Assembly (NCBI GenBank): GCA_000010565.1
Contig: AP009389.1
Coordinates: forward strand, 930,001-994,000
DNA length: 64,000 nucleotides
DNA from: Pelotomaculum thermopropionicum SI
GTDB lineage: Bacteria; Bacillota; Desulfotomaculia; Desulfotomaculales; Pelotomaculaceae
Direction of reading: 5' to 3'
Below are positions 41,962-50,042 of the stretch, piece after piece. Made by a program: the position numbers and the translations under genes. The notes below the pieces were generated by a model. It made no database searches, was not told the DNA's origin, and saw nothing but the letters and a program-made list of their open reading frames with translations. The first letter of the stretch is position 1. Every line of letters begins with the position of its first letter.

Positions 41962-42852
41962 ATGAAGGGAATCAAAAAGATAATCATTAAAGTCATTAAA
42001 AGAGGCATTTTCTTGTCAATCGGTTCATTGCTGGCTGCCATCGGATTGGAGCTTTTCTTAATTCCCAACAATATAATTGATGGCGGCGTTATTGGCATTT
42101 CTATTATGAGCAGCTATCTGACTAATCTCCCAATCGGTTTATTCATCCTGGGCCTTAATATTCCGTTCCTGCTTCTGGCCTACAATTATATCGGCCTTAC
42201 CTTCGTCATTTCAACCCTTTATTCAGTATCAACTCTCGCTTTATTTACCACGCTCCTTCACCCTGTTCCTGGTATAACCGGGGACCTTCTGCTTGCTTCC
42301 ATTTTTGGAGGTATCGTGCTGGGAATAGGAGTAGGCACCGTTTTGCGCTTTGCCGGTTCTTTAGACGGTACCGAAATATTGGCCTTAATTTACGGTCCAA
42401 GGTTTGGTTTCTCTGTTGGCGAAGTTGTCATGTTTTTTAATATCTTTATTATGGGCAGTGCCGGGGTGGTATTCGGCTGGGACAGGGCAATGTACTCGAT
42501 GTTGACTTATTTTGTAGCTTATAAAGCCATTGACATTGTGGTTGAAGGTTTAAAGGAGTCCAAGTCGGCAATGATTATTTCGGAAAAATCGGGAGAAATA
42601 TCGACTTCCATTATTTATAGACTGGGCCGGCCGGTTACTCATCTCTACGGTAAGGGCGGCTACAATCAGGAGGACAAGGAAATACTTTACTGTGTTGTTA
42701 ACAGGCTGGAACTTGCTAAACTTAAGAATATTGTTTTGGAAATAGACCCAAATGCGTTTCTGGCAATTGAGGAAGTTCATGATGTGCTGGGGGGCAGGTT
42801 TAGTAAGCGTGCTATTCACCAGAGGTTAAAAAAATTTTCTGCCGCAAATTAA
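41962..42852 (+). CDS. YitT-family membrane protein (DUF161/DUF2179)
   Basis: 296 residues. Five to six hydrophobic segments fill residues about 15-190 (for example GSLLAAIGLELFLIPNNIID, with the family motif GGVIGIS, and IFGGIVLGIGVGTVLRFAGS). A cytoplasmic DUF2179 domain covers about 205-296 (RPVTHLYGKGGYNQEDKEIL). GGAAAGGAG precedes the ATG. Function of the family is unknown. It is more AT-rich than the flanking B12 operon. The long leader (about 350 bases) suggests RNA-level control. Confidence 0.88.
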   Translation: MKGIKKIIIKVIKRGIFLSIGSLLAAIGLELFLIPNNIIDGGVIGISIMSSYLTNLPIGLFILGLNIPFLLLAYNYIGLTFVISTLYSVSTLALFTTLLHPVPGITGDLLLASIFGGIVLGIGVGTVLRFAGSLDGTEILALIYGPRFGFSVGEVVMFFNIFIMGSAGVVFGWDRAMYSMLTYFVAYKAIDIVVEGLKESKSAMIISEKSGEISTSIIYRLGRPVTHLYGKGGYNQEDKEILYCVVNRLELAKLKNIVLEIDPNAFLAIEEVHDVLGGRFSKRAIHQRLKKFSAAN

Positions 42853-42978
42853 CCTTAATTATTCAGGCGGGCCGGTGGGGCCTGAGGGGAAACGACGAAA
42901 TTTTTAGGCCTCCGGCAGGAGAACTTTCCAGGAGAGAGAATATTTTTAATATTGAATTTTATTTATCATAATACGGGG

Positions 42979-43266
42979 AACAGGTGCCCTTACACGGGTT
43001 AAAAGGGAAGTCCGGACCCCCGCCACCCACCCAGCGCCCGTTTTTTTGCCGTGTCCGGCGGTGCATTTAGGGCTGCGGTGGGGCGGGGGGAAAGGCGCGG
43101 TCCCGCCACTGTGAGGGGGAGCCTCTCTGCGTAGAACCACTGCCCTGCGCCTGACGGTGCGGCAGGCGCGCGGCCACCGGCAGTCGCCGGCAGCCCGGAG
43201 ATTTTTGCAGGGTGGGAAGGGGTGGAGCAGGCTATGAACCCGAGCCAGGAAACCTGCCTGTTTCCG
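42979..43266 (+). promoter_or_regulatory. Cobalamin riboswitch of the cbi operon
   Basis: Conserved parts are ACAGGTGCCC, GGTCCCGCCACTGTGAGGG and the B12 box GCCAGGAAACCTGCC (43244-43258). About 290 bases long, it is larger than the first riboswitch owing to long GC-rich insertions near the 5' side (about 43000-43085) and the peripheral arm at 43150-43200. It should shut off cobalt uptake and corrin synthesis when adenosylcobalamin is abundant. Confidence 0.94.
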
Positions 43267-43276
43267 CACACCAAAA

Positions 43277-43348
43277 CCCTACGTGCGATAGGGAGGTGGG
43301 CAGGGTGCTTTAGTCAAGCTGCCTCAGTCCGTAGGGCTGGGGCTTTTT
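43277..43348 (+). terminator. Putative expression platform of the cbi riboswitch
   Basis: CCCTACG (43277-43283) can pair with CGTAGGG (43330-43336) across an internally folded 46-base segment; a T-run follows at 43344-43348. Confidence 0.45.
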
Positions 43349-43404
43349 GATTTCTGTGCTGTGACCTGGTTGAAGGTTTAAACCCGCGTAAAGGAGGTTT
43401 GTCA

Positions 43405-44115
43405 ATGCATATTGCCGAGGGAATGCTTCCCCTCGGCTGGGCGGCGGCATATACGGGGATCGCGACGCCGTTTCTGGCCAGGGGAATTTGGGATTATAAA
43501 CGCCTCGCGGCGCGTGAGCCGTCCGTCAGGCAACTGGTGGGGGCGCTTACGGCGGCGGTTTTTGTCATTTCCCTCCTGCCCGTGCCCGTTCCCGTCACCG
43601 GAACCTGCTCGCATCCCGGGGGAACTCCCCTTGCTGCTGTTCTGGCCGGCCCCTGGCTGGCGATGGTAATGGCCCTCATTGCCCTGCTCTTTCAGGCTCT
43701 CTTTCTCGCCCATGGCGGCCTTACCACTCTGGGGGCGAATACCCTGACCATGGGTATCTTCGGGGGGCTGACTGGCTACCTGGTCTACCGGCTGCTGCGG
43801 CGGTTTGGCCTTGACCTGGCCTGGGCGGCGGGGTGTGCAGGTTTTCTGGGAGATCTGAGCATCTATTTGGGAAGCTCCCTGCAGCTTGCCCTTGCCATTC
43901 ACGGCACCACACCCTGGCACCAGGTCTGGAAAGTTGTTTTTGCAGCTTACCTTCCCACTCAGCTTCCCCTTGCCTTGCTGGAGGGAATCTTAACGGGACT
44001 GGCGGTAGGCTATGTGGCGGCCCGCCGCCCGGATCTGCTGGCCAGGCTTGGCTATGCCCTGGCGCAGAAGGGACCGCCGGTTCCGGAAGGGGGAGTGCTT
44101 CGTGAGGAAAAATAG
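43405..44115 (+). CDS. cbiM: Cobalt ECF transporter, substrate-binding membrane subunit CbiM
   Basis: 236 residues from ATG 43405 with AAGGAGG 7 bases upstream. It begins MHIAEGMLP, the conserved N-terminus whose His and amine bind the metal. Several membrane helices follow, with GTCSHPGGTPLAAVLAGPW and HGGLTTLGANTLTMGIFGG. It captures Co2+ as part of the CbiMNQO importer. First gene of the B12 operon; its end overlaps cbiN. Confidence 0.95.
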   Translation: MHIAEGMLPLGWAAAYTGIATPFLARGIWDYKRLAAREPSVRQLVGALTAAVFVISLLPVPVPVTGTCSHPGGTPLAAVLAGPWLAMVMALIALLFQALFLAHGGLTTLGANTLTMGIFGGLTGYLVYRLLRRFGLDLAWAAGCAGFLGDLSIYLGSSLQLALAIHGTTPWHQVWKVVFAAYLPTQLPLALLEGILTGLAVGYVAARRPDLLARLGYALAQKGPPVPEGGVLREEK

Positions 44116-44413
44116 AGTATTCCTGGCCTTACTGGCAGGGTTAGCGATGTTGTTCCTTTCTGCCCCTTTTTTCGGCGGCCGCGAGTTTACAGGGATGGAT
44201 GAACGGACCGGTTTGGTTGTGGAGAGATATGCGCAAGAGGTAGGGGTTGGAGAGCGCCCTCCCCTCATCAACACCGACCGGGGCGACCTGCTCCTTTTCC
44301 TCTTTGCCCTTTCCGGGCTCGCGGCGGGGTTTTATCTGGGTCACCAATGGCGGGATCTTTTCGGCAGTGGAAAGGGCGGTTTTTCTGATAATCCTGGTCC
44401 GGAAAGGGATTAG
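44102..44413 (+). CDS. cbiN: Cobalt ECF transporter subunit CbiN
   Basis: 103 residues from GTG 44102. Two membrane helices (VFLALLAGLAMLFLSAPFFG and LLLFLFALSGLAAGFYLGH) flank an external loop with GMDERTGLVVE, the CbiN topology. It assists metal loading of CbiM. It overlaps cbiM by 14 bases and its stop overlaps the cbiQ start. Confidence 0.88.
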   Translation: MRKNRVFLALLAGLAMLFLSAPFFGGREFTGMDERTGLVVERYAQEVGVGERPPLINTDRGDLLLFLFALSGLAAGFYLGHQWRDLFGSGKGGFSDNPGPERD

Positions 44414-45192
44414 TGATGATGGAAGAATTTTTGGGGGATGAGGAGAAGAGCCGTTTTTGGGAGAGGGTAGACGCCCGGGCGAAGCTTTTCCTGGTCTTGC
44501 TTCTTTTGGGGATCGCGGTGGCGGCAGAAAACATATGGGCGCCTGCAGCCTGCTTCCTTTTCACGGTCCTGCTTCTTTCATTTCAGGACGGACGGTTTCT
44601 CCTGCGGTTTTTCCCAGTTCTCCTTATGGCCCTGTTTGTCTTCGCAAGCCAGGTTTTCTGGTACGGTACAACCCCGCTCTTCCACCTGGGCCGGGGAGGG
44701 CTGGCGCTTACCGGCTACCAGGAGGGAGTTTTCCGGGGAGCACTCCTGGCGGCACGCCTCCTTGGAGGTTTTTCCCTGCTCCTCTTTTTGAGCGTGACCA
44801 CCCAGGTGAAAGAGCTTCTGGCAGCGGCCCGGTGGTTCCGGATGCCTGCCCCTTGCCTGGAAATTGCACTTTCCGCTTACCGGGCGGTGCACCTCCTGGC
44901 CGAGGAAATCCTCCTGGTCTATCGCGCCCAGCGTCTGAGGTTAAACTACGCCGGCTGGCGGCAGGGTCTGCACAGCGCCGGGATGCTGGGAGGGATTGTT
45001 CTCGCCCGTGCCCTCGACCGGGGCGAAACGCTGGCCCGTGCCCTGAATTGCAGGGGTACCGGGTGTCTGGCCGGGAGGGCCGGGGGAAAGAAGGGGGACT
45101 GCCGGGGCGACCTGCTCTTTTTAGGGCTGGGGGGCTGCCTGGCTTTTGGCCTGGCCTTGCTTGGGTTTTGCCTGCCGGGTTCCGGGTTTTAA
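44413..45192 (+). CDS. cbiQ: Cobalt ECF transporter T-component CbiQ
   Basis: About 259 residues; start GTG 44413 or ATG 44416, GGAAAGGGA upstream. Membrane helices at about 25-140 and near the C-terminus. Coupling-helix motifs AARWFRMPAPCLEIALSAYR and ALDRGETLARALNCRGTG contain the short Ala-Arg-Gly patterns that contact the ATPase. It links CbiM to CbiO. About 35 bases separate it from the CbiO-CbiD gene. Confidence 0.92.
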   Translation: MMMEEFLGDEEKSRFWERVDARAKLFLVLLLLGIAVAAENIWAPAACFLFTVLLLSFQDGRFLLRFFPVLLMALFVFASQVFWYGTTPLFHLGRGGLALTGYQEGVFRGALLAARLLGGFSLLLFLSVTTQVKELLAAARWFRMPAPCLEIALSAYRAVHLLAEEILLVYRAQRLRLNYAGWRQGLHSAGMLGGIVLARALDRGETLARALNCRGTGCLAGRAGGKKGDCRGDLLFLGLGGCLAFGLALLGFCLPGSGF

Positions 45193-45226
45193 ATTTTGGG
45201 AAAAACAGGAAACAGGGTGAAGGACC

Positions 45227-47182
45227 TTGGAGATTCAGGAGCATACCTTTTTGGAAGCCCGGGATGCGTGGTACCGCTACCCTAACGGCCGGACCGCACT
45301 GCAGGGGATCAGCCTGGAGTTGCACCGGGGGGAACTGGTGGTACTGCTGGGCGCCAACGGCTCGGGGAAAACAACCCTTTTATTGCTCCTTCAGGGGCTG
45401 CTGGCTCCAAACCGGGGGCAAGTCTGCCTGGAGGGCCGGCCTCTCCGGAAGCTTCCCGAAAAAGTGCGCTTCCGGAGGATCGGACTGGTTTTCCAGGACC
45501 CCCGTGACCAGCTTTTTGCCCCTACCGTTTATGAAGATGTGGCTATGGGGCCGGCCAATCTCGGCCTTTCGCCTGATGCCGTCAGGGAGAGGGTGCGCCG
45601 GGCCCTGGAGGCGGTGGAGATCTGGAGCCTCCGGCAGGCTGCACCACATCAGCTTAGCTTTGGAGAACAAAAACGGGCGGCCCTGGCAGGCATACTTGCC
45701 TTAGGTCCGGAGATTATCCTTTTGGATGAGCCGACTGCAGGCCTCGATCCGGCCGCGGCCAGCAAGATCATGCACCTTTTGCACGGCCTGAACCAGAAGG
45801 AAGGGCTAACCATTCTGATGGCGACCCATGATGTGGATCTCACCCCCCTCTGGGCGGACCGGGTAATCGTCCTGGAAGAGGGGAAGATCCTGGCCGGGGG
45901 AAGCCCTGCCGCCGTCTTCCGGGATCCTGCCCTGGTCCGGTCGGCGCATCTCCGGCTCCCCCGAATCGCCCATCTTTTCGAGATACTTGCCCGGGAGGAC
46001 AGGGTCGCCCTGCCTCATCTTCCCTTGACCATCGGCGAGGCGCGCCGGATGCTGACCGGGTACAGGCGCGCCGGGGGGAAGTTCCTGCGCCGGGGGTATA
46101 CCACCGGCGCCTGCGCGGCCGCCGCGGCGCGCGCTGCTGCCCTTTTCATCCTGGGAGAAAAGCCGGAAAGCATCACCGTTACTCTCCCCGGCGGGAGGGT
46201 GGCCCGTATCCCGGTGGGAGGGGTGGAGCGAACTCCGGAGGGAGTGACTGCCTGGGTGGTGAAGGACGCCGGGGACGATCCGGATGTGACCCACGGCGCG
46301 CGGATCGAGGCTACCGTAAGGCTGCAGCCCGGAAAAATTACGGTCAGGGGCGGGCCGGGAGTGGGCACCGTAACCAAACCGGGTCTTGCCGTTCCGCCAG
46401 GCGGGTTTGCCATCAATCCGGTGCCTTTGCAGATGATCAGAGAAAATGTAGCGGCGGTGCTTCCCCCCGGACAAGGCGCGGAAGTCGTAATCGGCGTTCC
46501 GGATGGTGAAAGGTTGGCACGCCGGACCCTCAACCCCCAGTTGGGGATTGTGGGGGGTATTTCCATCCTGGGTACCACGGGAATAGTTGAACCCATGTCG
46601 GAGGAGGCTTTTAAGCTTGCCCTTGTTCCCCAGATTCAGATCGCCCGGGGCGCGGGCATGGAAACTCTGCTCCTTACCCCGGGGCGCCGGGGGAAAACCC
46701 TGGCTCAGGAGCACGGGATTCCGCCCGAGGCGGTGGTGCTGGTAAGCAACTTTCTTGGCTTTATGCTGGAGGAGTGTGCCCGGCACGGCCTCCGTCAGGT
46801 GGTCCTGTGGGGCTATGCCGGTAAGCTGGCGAAGGTTGCCGCCGGGGTCTTTCACACCCATAACCGGATTGCCGACGGGAGGGGGGAGGTTGTGGCCTCT
46901 CTCGCTGCTGCCCGGGGAGGTGGGGCGGAGCTGGTGCGTTCCCTTCTGGATGCAGCCACAGTGGAGGGGATGGCCGGCCTGCTGGCAGAAGCCGGCCTGG
47001 AAAGGGTCTGGGATGATCTGGCGGAACGTGCCAGCCGGCGTGCTATGGCCTACACCCGGAACGCCCTGCGGGTGGGAACGGTACTTTTCACCTGGCGGGG
47101 GGAAGTGTTGGGCTGGGATGAGAACGCCGCTGCCCTCTTAGCCGGGGCGGGCTGGCGGCTGCCCGGCGTTTTCCATAAGTGA
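45227..47182 (+). CDS. cbiO-cbiD: Fusion: CbiO cobalt-transport ATPase + CbiD C1-methyltransferase
   Basis: 651 residues from TTG 45227 (AGGGTGA upstream). Residues about 1-275 are an ECF ATPase: Walker A LLGANGSGKTTLLLLL, signature LSFGEQKR (Phe where Gly is usual), Walker B IILLDEPTAGLDP and switch ATHDVD. Residues about 280-650 are a complete CbiD, starting RRGYTTGACAAAAARAA, with AGDDPDVTHGARIEA, NPQLGIVGGISILGTTGIVE and the C-terminal HTHNRIADGRGE. CbiD methylates C1 of cobalt-precorrin-5B. The two halves are in one uninterrupted frame with a short linker and no internal start with a good ribosome site that I can see. Confidence 0.92.
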   Translation: MEIQEHTFLEARDAWYRYPNGRTALQGISLELHRGELVVLLGANGSGKTTLLLLLQGLLAPNRGQVCLEGRPLRKLPEKVRFRRIGLVFQDPRDQLFAPTVYEDVAMGPANLGLSPDAVRERVRRALEAVEIWSLRQAAPHQLSFGEQKRAALAGILALGPEIILLDEPTAGLDPAAASKIMHLLHGLNQKEGLTILMATHDVDLTPLWADRVIVLEEGKILAGGSPAAVFRDPALVRSAHLRLPRIAHLFEILAREDRVALPHLPLTIGEARRMLTGYRRAGGKFLRRGYTTGACAAAAARAAALFILGEKPESITVTLPGGRVARIPVGGVERTPEGVTAWVVKDAGDDPDVTHGARIEATVRLQPGKITVRGGPGVGTVTKPGLAVPPGGFAINPVPLQMIRENVAAVLPPGQGAEVVIGVPDGERLARRTLNPQLGIVGGISILGTTGIVEPMSEEAFKLALVPQIQIARGAGMETLLLTPGRRGKTLAQEHGIPPEAVVLVSNFLGFMLEECARHGLRQVVLWGYAGKLAKVAAGVFHTHNRIADGRGEVVASLAAARGGGAELVRSLLDAATVEGMAGLLAEAGLERVWDDLAERASRRAMAYTRNALRVGTVLFTWRGEVLGWDENAAALLAGAGWRLPGVFHK

Positions 47183-47221
47183 TTTGTAAAGGGGCTGGTT
47201 ATCCTGGTTTATCCTGTAACT

Positions 47222-48457
47222 GTGGTGGGAATCGGGCCCGGAAGCAAAGAATATCTTACTCCTGCCGCAGGGACTGCGGTCGCGGAGGCGGAAGTGCTGG
47301 TGGGGGGTAAACATGCCCTCGGTCTCTTCTCGGGCCTGGGAAAGGAGTGCTACCGCATCGGCCGCAGCCTGGAAGAGGCGATTTCCTTCATAGAAGCAGC
47401 GCGGCAAGAGCGGCGGGTGGCCGTGCTTCTTTCCGGGGACCCCGGCTTTTTCAGCCTTCTGCCCCGTCTCCGGGCGCGCCTGGGAGAGGCCGGCCTCAGG
47501 GTAATCCCCGGCATCAGCTCCCTGCAACTGGCCTGTGCCAGGCTAGGTCTAAACTGGGAGGACTTTTGTTTTGTGAGCGTGCACGGCCGCGGCCCGGAAG
47601 GGCTGGAGGCGGCCTGCGCCACCCCGAAAGTGGCGGTGCTCACCGATCCGGCGTTCACCCCGGCATTCGTCTGCAGGTATTTTCTGGAGCGGGGGAAGAA
47701 GTTCCGCCAGGTTTGGGTGCTCACCGATCTGGGGCTGCCGGGCGAGGAAGTGACCGCGGTGAGCCTGGAGGAGGGGGCAATGCTTTCGGGACGGGGAAAC
47801 AGCGTGGTGATTCTGCTCGGGGAGGAAGCAGGGCGGGATTCGGGGCAGGAGGAGTTCGGGGTCCTGACACCGGGCCTGCCGGATGAGCTTTTCGTCCGTG
47901 GGGAGGCGGCGATGTCCCAGGAGGAGATCCGCGTCCTTGTCCTTTGCAAGGCCCGGCTGCGGAAGGGGATGACCGTCTATGAGATCGGGGCGGGTACAGG
48001 GTCCTGGACGGTGGAGGTGGCACGGCTTATCGCCCCGGGGAAAGTTTTTGCTGTGGAAAAAGATTCTGCTGCCCTCGCCCTGGTGCGTGCCAACCTGGAA
48101 AAGTTTCGGATTTCTAACGTCGTGCCGGTGCCCGGGGAGGCCCCCGGAGTGTGTGCCGGTCTTCCCCCGGCGGACCTTGTGCTGATCGGGGGGAGCGGCG
48201 GGAGGCTTCGGGAGATTCTGGTTGCCGCCCGTGGGTGGCTGCGCGGCCGGGGTTTGCTGGTGCTAACGGCCGTTACCCCGGAGACTTTCGGCACCGCCTG
48301 GCAAATTTTGCACGAGGGCGGCTGGCAGGATCAGGAGGCGGTTTTGGCGAACCTGGCGCGAGTTGTCCAACGGGGAAGGACAAAAATCTGGCAGGGGGAA
48401 AACCCCGTTTTCATCTTGCGTGCACGAGTCCAGGGAGGGGGTACGGATGATGACTAG
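47222..48457 (+). CDS. cbiET: Fusion: CbiE C5-methyltransferase + CbiT C15-methyltransferase/decarboxylase
   Basis: 411 residues. Residues 1-205 are CbiE (VVGIGPGSKEYLTPAAGTAV, LLSGDPGFFSLLPRLR, GISSLQLACARLGLNWEDF). Residues about 215-411 are CbiT (YEIGAGTGSWTVEVARLIAP). Together they methylate C5 and C15 and decarboxylate the C12 side chain; this is the CobL-type fusion. The first GTG (47222) has no ribosome site and cuts into the first beta strand. The frame is open further up and a CTG at 47204 sits 9 bases after AAAGGGG, so translation may start there. Confidence 0.92.
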   Translation: MVGIGPGSKEYLTPAAGTAVAEAEVLVGGKHALGLFSGLGKECYRIGRSLEEAISFIEAARQERRVAVLLSGDPGFFSLLPRLRARLGEAGLRVIPGISSLQLACARLGLNWEDFCFVSVHGRGPEGLEAACATPKVAVLTDPAFTPAFVCRYFLERGKKFRQVWVLTDLGLPGEEVTAVSLEEGAMLSGRGNSVVILLGEEAGRDSGQEEFGVLTPGLPDELFVRGEAAMSQEEIRVLVLCKARLRKGMTVYEIGAGTGSWTVEVARLIAPGKVFAVEKDSAALALVRANLEKFRISNVVPVPGEAPGVCAGLPPADLVLIGGSGGRLREILVAARGWLRGRGLLVLTAVTPETFGTAWQILHEGGWQDQEAVLANLARVVQRGRTKIWQGENPVFILRARVQGGGTDDD

Positions 48458-49175
48458 AAAGGGAAAGCTCTACGGCGTTGGGGTGGGTCCCGGGGAACCG
48501 GAACTGCTCACCCTTAAAGCTGCCCGGATCTTGCAGGAGGTTGCCGTGGTCTTCTTCCCCCGGGGAGATAAGGGGGAGCAGAGCCTGGCCCTCCAGATTG
48601 TCCGCCCCCTGCTGCATCCGGATCAGGAACTGCGGGAAGTTACCTTCCCCATGACCACTTCCCGCCGGGCGCTGGAAGGCGCCTGGCGGGAAGTGGCACA
48701 GACCGTCACGGCGGTGCTGGACGCAGGCCGGGACGCCGCCTTCATCACCATGGGTGACAGCACCCTTTACAGCACTTTTTTTTACCTTAAGCGCGCCCTC
48801 CGGGAGGCAAGACCCGACCTGGAGGTGGAGACCGTACCCGGTATCCCGTCCTTCAGCGCGGCGGCCGCCCTTTTAAGCCGTCCCCTGGCCTGCGGCCGGG
48901 AGGGGCTGGCGGTGGTCCCTGCCACGAGGGGACGCGCCTTTCTCCGTCAGGTGCTGGCCACCTTCGAGAACGTGGTGATCCTTAAAGCAGGGCCGGTACT
49001 GGAGGAAATGCGAAATCTCCTGGCGGAAGCGGGCCGGCTGGAAGAGGCCGCCTATGTCTGCCGGTGCGGTATGCCCGGACAGCTCCTTGAGGAGAACCTG
49101 GCCGCCGCCGGGGAGTTGCCGGGGGACTATTTTTCCCTGATCCTGGTAGGAAATTTTTCAAGAAGCAAATTCTGA
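48447..49175 (+). CDS. cbiL: Cobalt-precorrin-2 C20-methyltransferase CbiL
   Basis: 242 residues from ATG 48447 (GGGAGGGGG upstream), overlapping the CbiET end. Tetrapyrrole methylase motifs: GVGVGPGEPELLTLKAARIL, ITMGDSTLYSTFFYL and VETVPGIPSFSAAAALLSRP. The MGDSTLYST form is specific to the C20 enzyme. It methylates C20, the carbon later lost in ring contraction. Confidence 0.94.
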   Translation: MMTRKGKLYGVGVGPGEPELLTLKAARILQEVAVVFFPRGDKGEQSLALQIVRPLLHPDQELREVTFPMTTSRRALEGAWREVAQTVTAVLDAGRDAAFITMGDSTLYSTFFYLKRALREARPDLEVETVPGIPSFSAAAALLSRPLACGREGLAVVPATRGRAFLRQVLATFENVVILKAGPVLEEMRNLLAEAGRLEEAAYVCRCGMPGQLLEENLAAAGELPGDYFSLILVGNFSRSKF

Positions 49176-49258
49176 GCCGGCGCCCCGCGACAGAGGCCCT
49201 GGCGGGCAGGGTGCGCTTCGCCCGGTCGGCAGGGCGCAGGACATGAGGAGGATAGATT

Positions 49259-50038
49259 GTGGCCGAACAGGGACGTAAGGGGATTGTCTATTTTGTGGGG
49301 GCGGGACCCGGGGACCCCGAACTGATCACGGTGAAGGGCCTGCGCCTCCTTCAGGAGGCGGAACTGGTGCTTTATGCGGGTTCCCTGGTCAACCCGGTGC
49401 TGCTCCGGCATGTGCGGGCAGGGGTTCCCTGCTGCGATACGGCGGCCCTGACTCTTGAAGAGATGGTTGATTTGATGGAGGAGGCGGCTGCTGCAGGAAA
49501 AGTGGTGGTACGTCTCCACTCAGGGGATCCGGCCCTGTACGGTGCCCTGCAGGAGCAACTGGACGCCCTTGCGGAGCGGGGAATCCCTTTTGAGATCGTG
49601 CCGGGAGTAAGTTCCTTCCTGGCGGCGGCGGCCCTTTTGGGGCGGGAGCTTACGGTGCCCGGTGGAACCCAGACGGTGATCCTGACCCGCCAGGGGGGGA
49701 GGACTCCTGTTCCCCCGTCTGAGTCGCTAAGGGAGCTGTCCCGGCACCGGTCCACCATCTGCCTTTTTTTGAGCGTGCATCTACTTGCCCAAGCGGTGGA
49801 GGATTTGAGGGTGCACTTTCCTCCAGATACGCCGGCCGCCGTTGTGGCGCGGGCATCCTGGCCCGACGCCCGGGTAATCAGGGCAACTCTGGGGGACCTG
49901 GAGGCCAGGGTACGTGAAGCCGGAATTTCCAAAACGGCATTGGTTTTCGTAGGGGACTTCCTGGCGGCGCGGGGGAGGCGCTCCTTCCTCTACGACCCCG
50001 GTTTTGAACACGGCTGCCGCGGCCGGGAGCGGGGGTAG
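49259..50038 (+). CDS. cbiF: Cobalt-precorrin-4 C11-methyltransferase CbiF
   Basis: 259 residues from GTG 49259 with GAGGAGG about 7 bases upstream. Motifs: VYFVGAGPGDPELITVKGLR, LYAGSLVNPVLL, LHSGDPALYGALQEQ and ILTRQGGRTPVP. It methylates C11. An 83-base gap separates it from cbiL, the largest in this part of the operon; cbiG follows 4 bases after its stop. Confidence 0.95.
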   Translation: MAEQGRKGIVYFVGAGPGDPELITVKGLRLLQEAELVLYAGSLVNPVLLRHVRAGVPCCDTAALTLEEMVDLMEEAAAAGKVVVRLHSGDPALYGALQEQLDALAERGIPFEIVPGVSSFLAAAALLGRELTVPGGTQTVILTRQGGRTPVPPSESLRELSRHRSTICLFLSVHLLAQAVEDLRVHFPPDTPAAVVARASWPDARVIRATLGDLEARVREAGISKTALVFVGDFLAARGRRSFLYDPGFEHGCRGRERG

Positions 50039-50042
50039 AAAG

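Noticed and set aside
44457-45704. A 415-codon plus-strand frame across cbiQ and the start of cbiO-cbiD
   Set aside because: It crosses two genes with intact family motifs in other frames and is rich in Gly, Pro and Arg, typical of a shadow frame.
45806-46861. A 351-codon minus-strand frame opposite the CbiO-CbiD fusion
   Set aside because: Antisense to the fusion gene, without a start site or motif.
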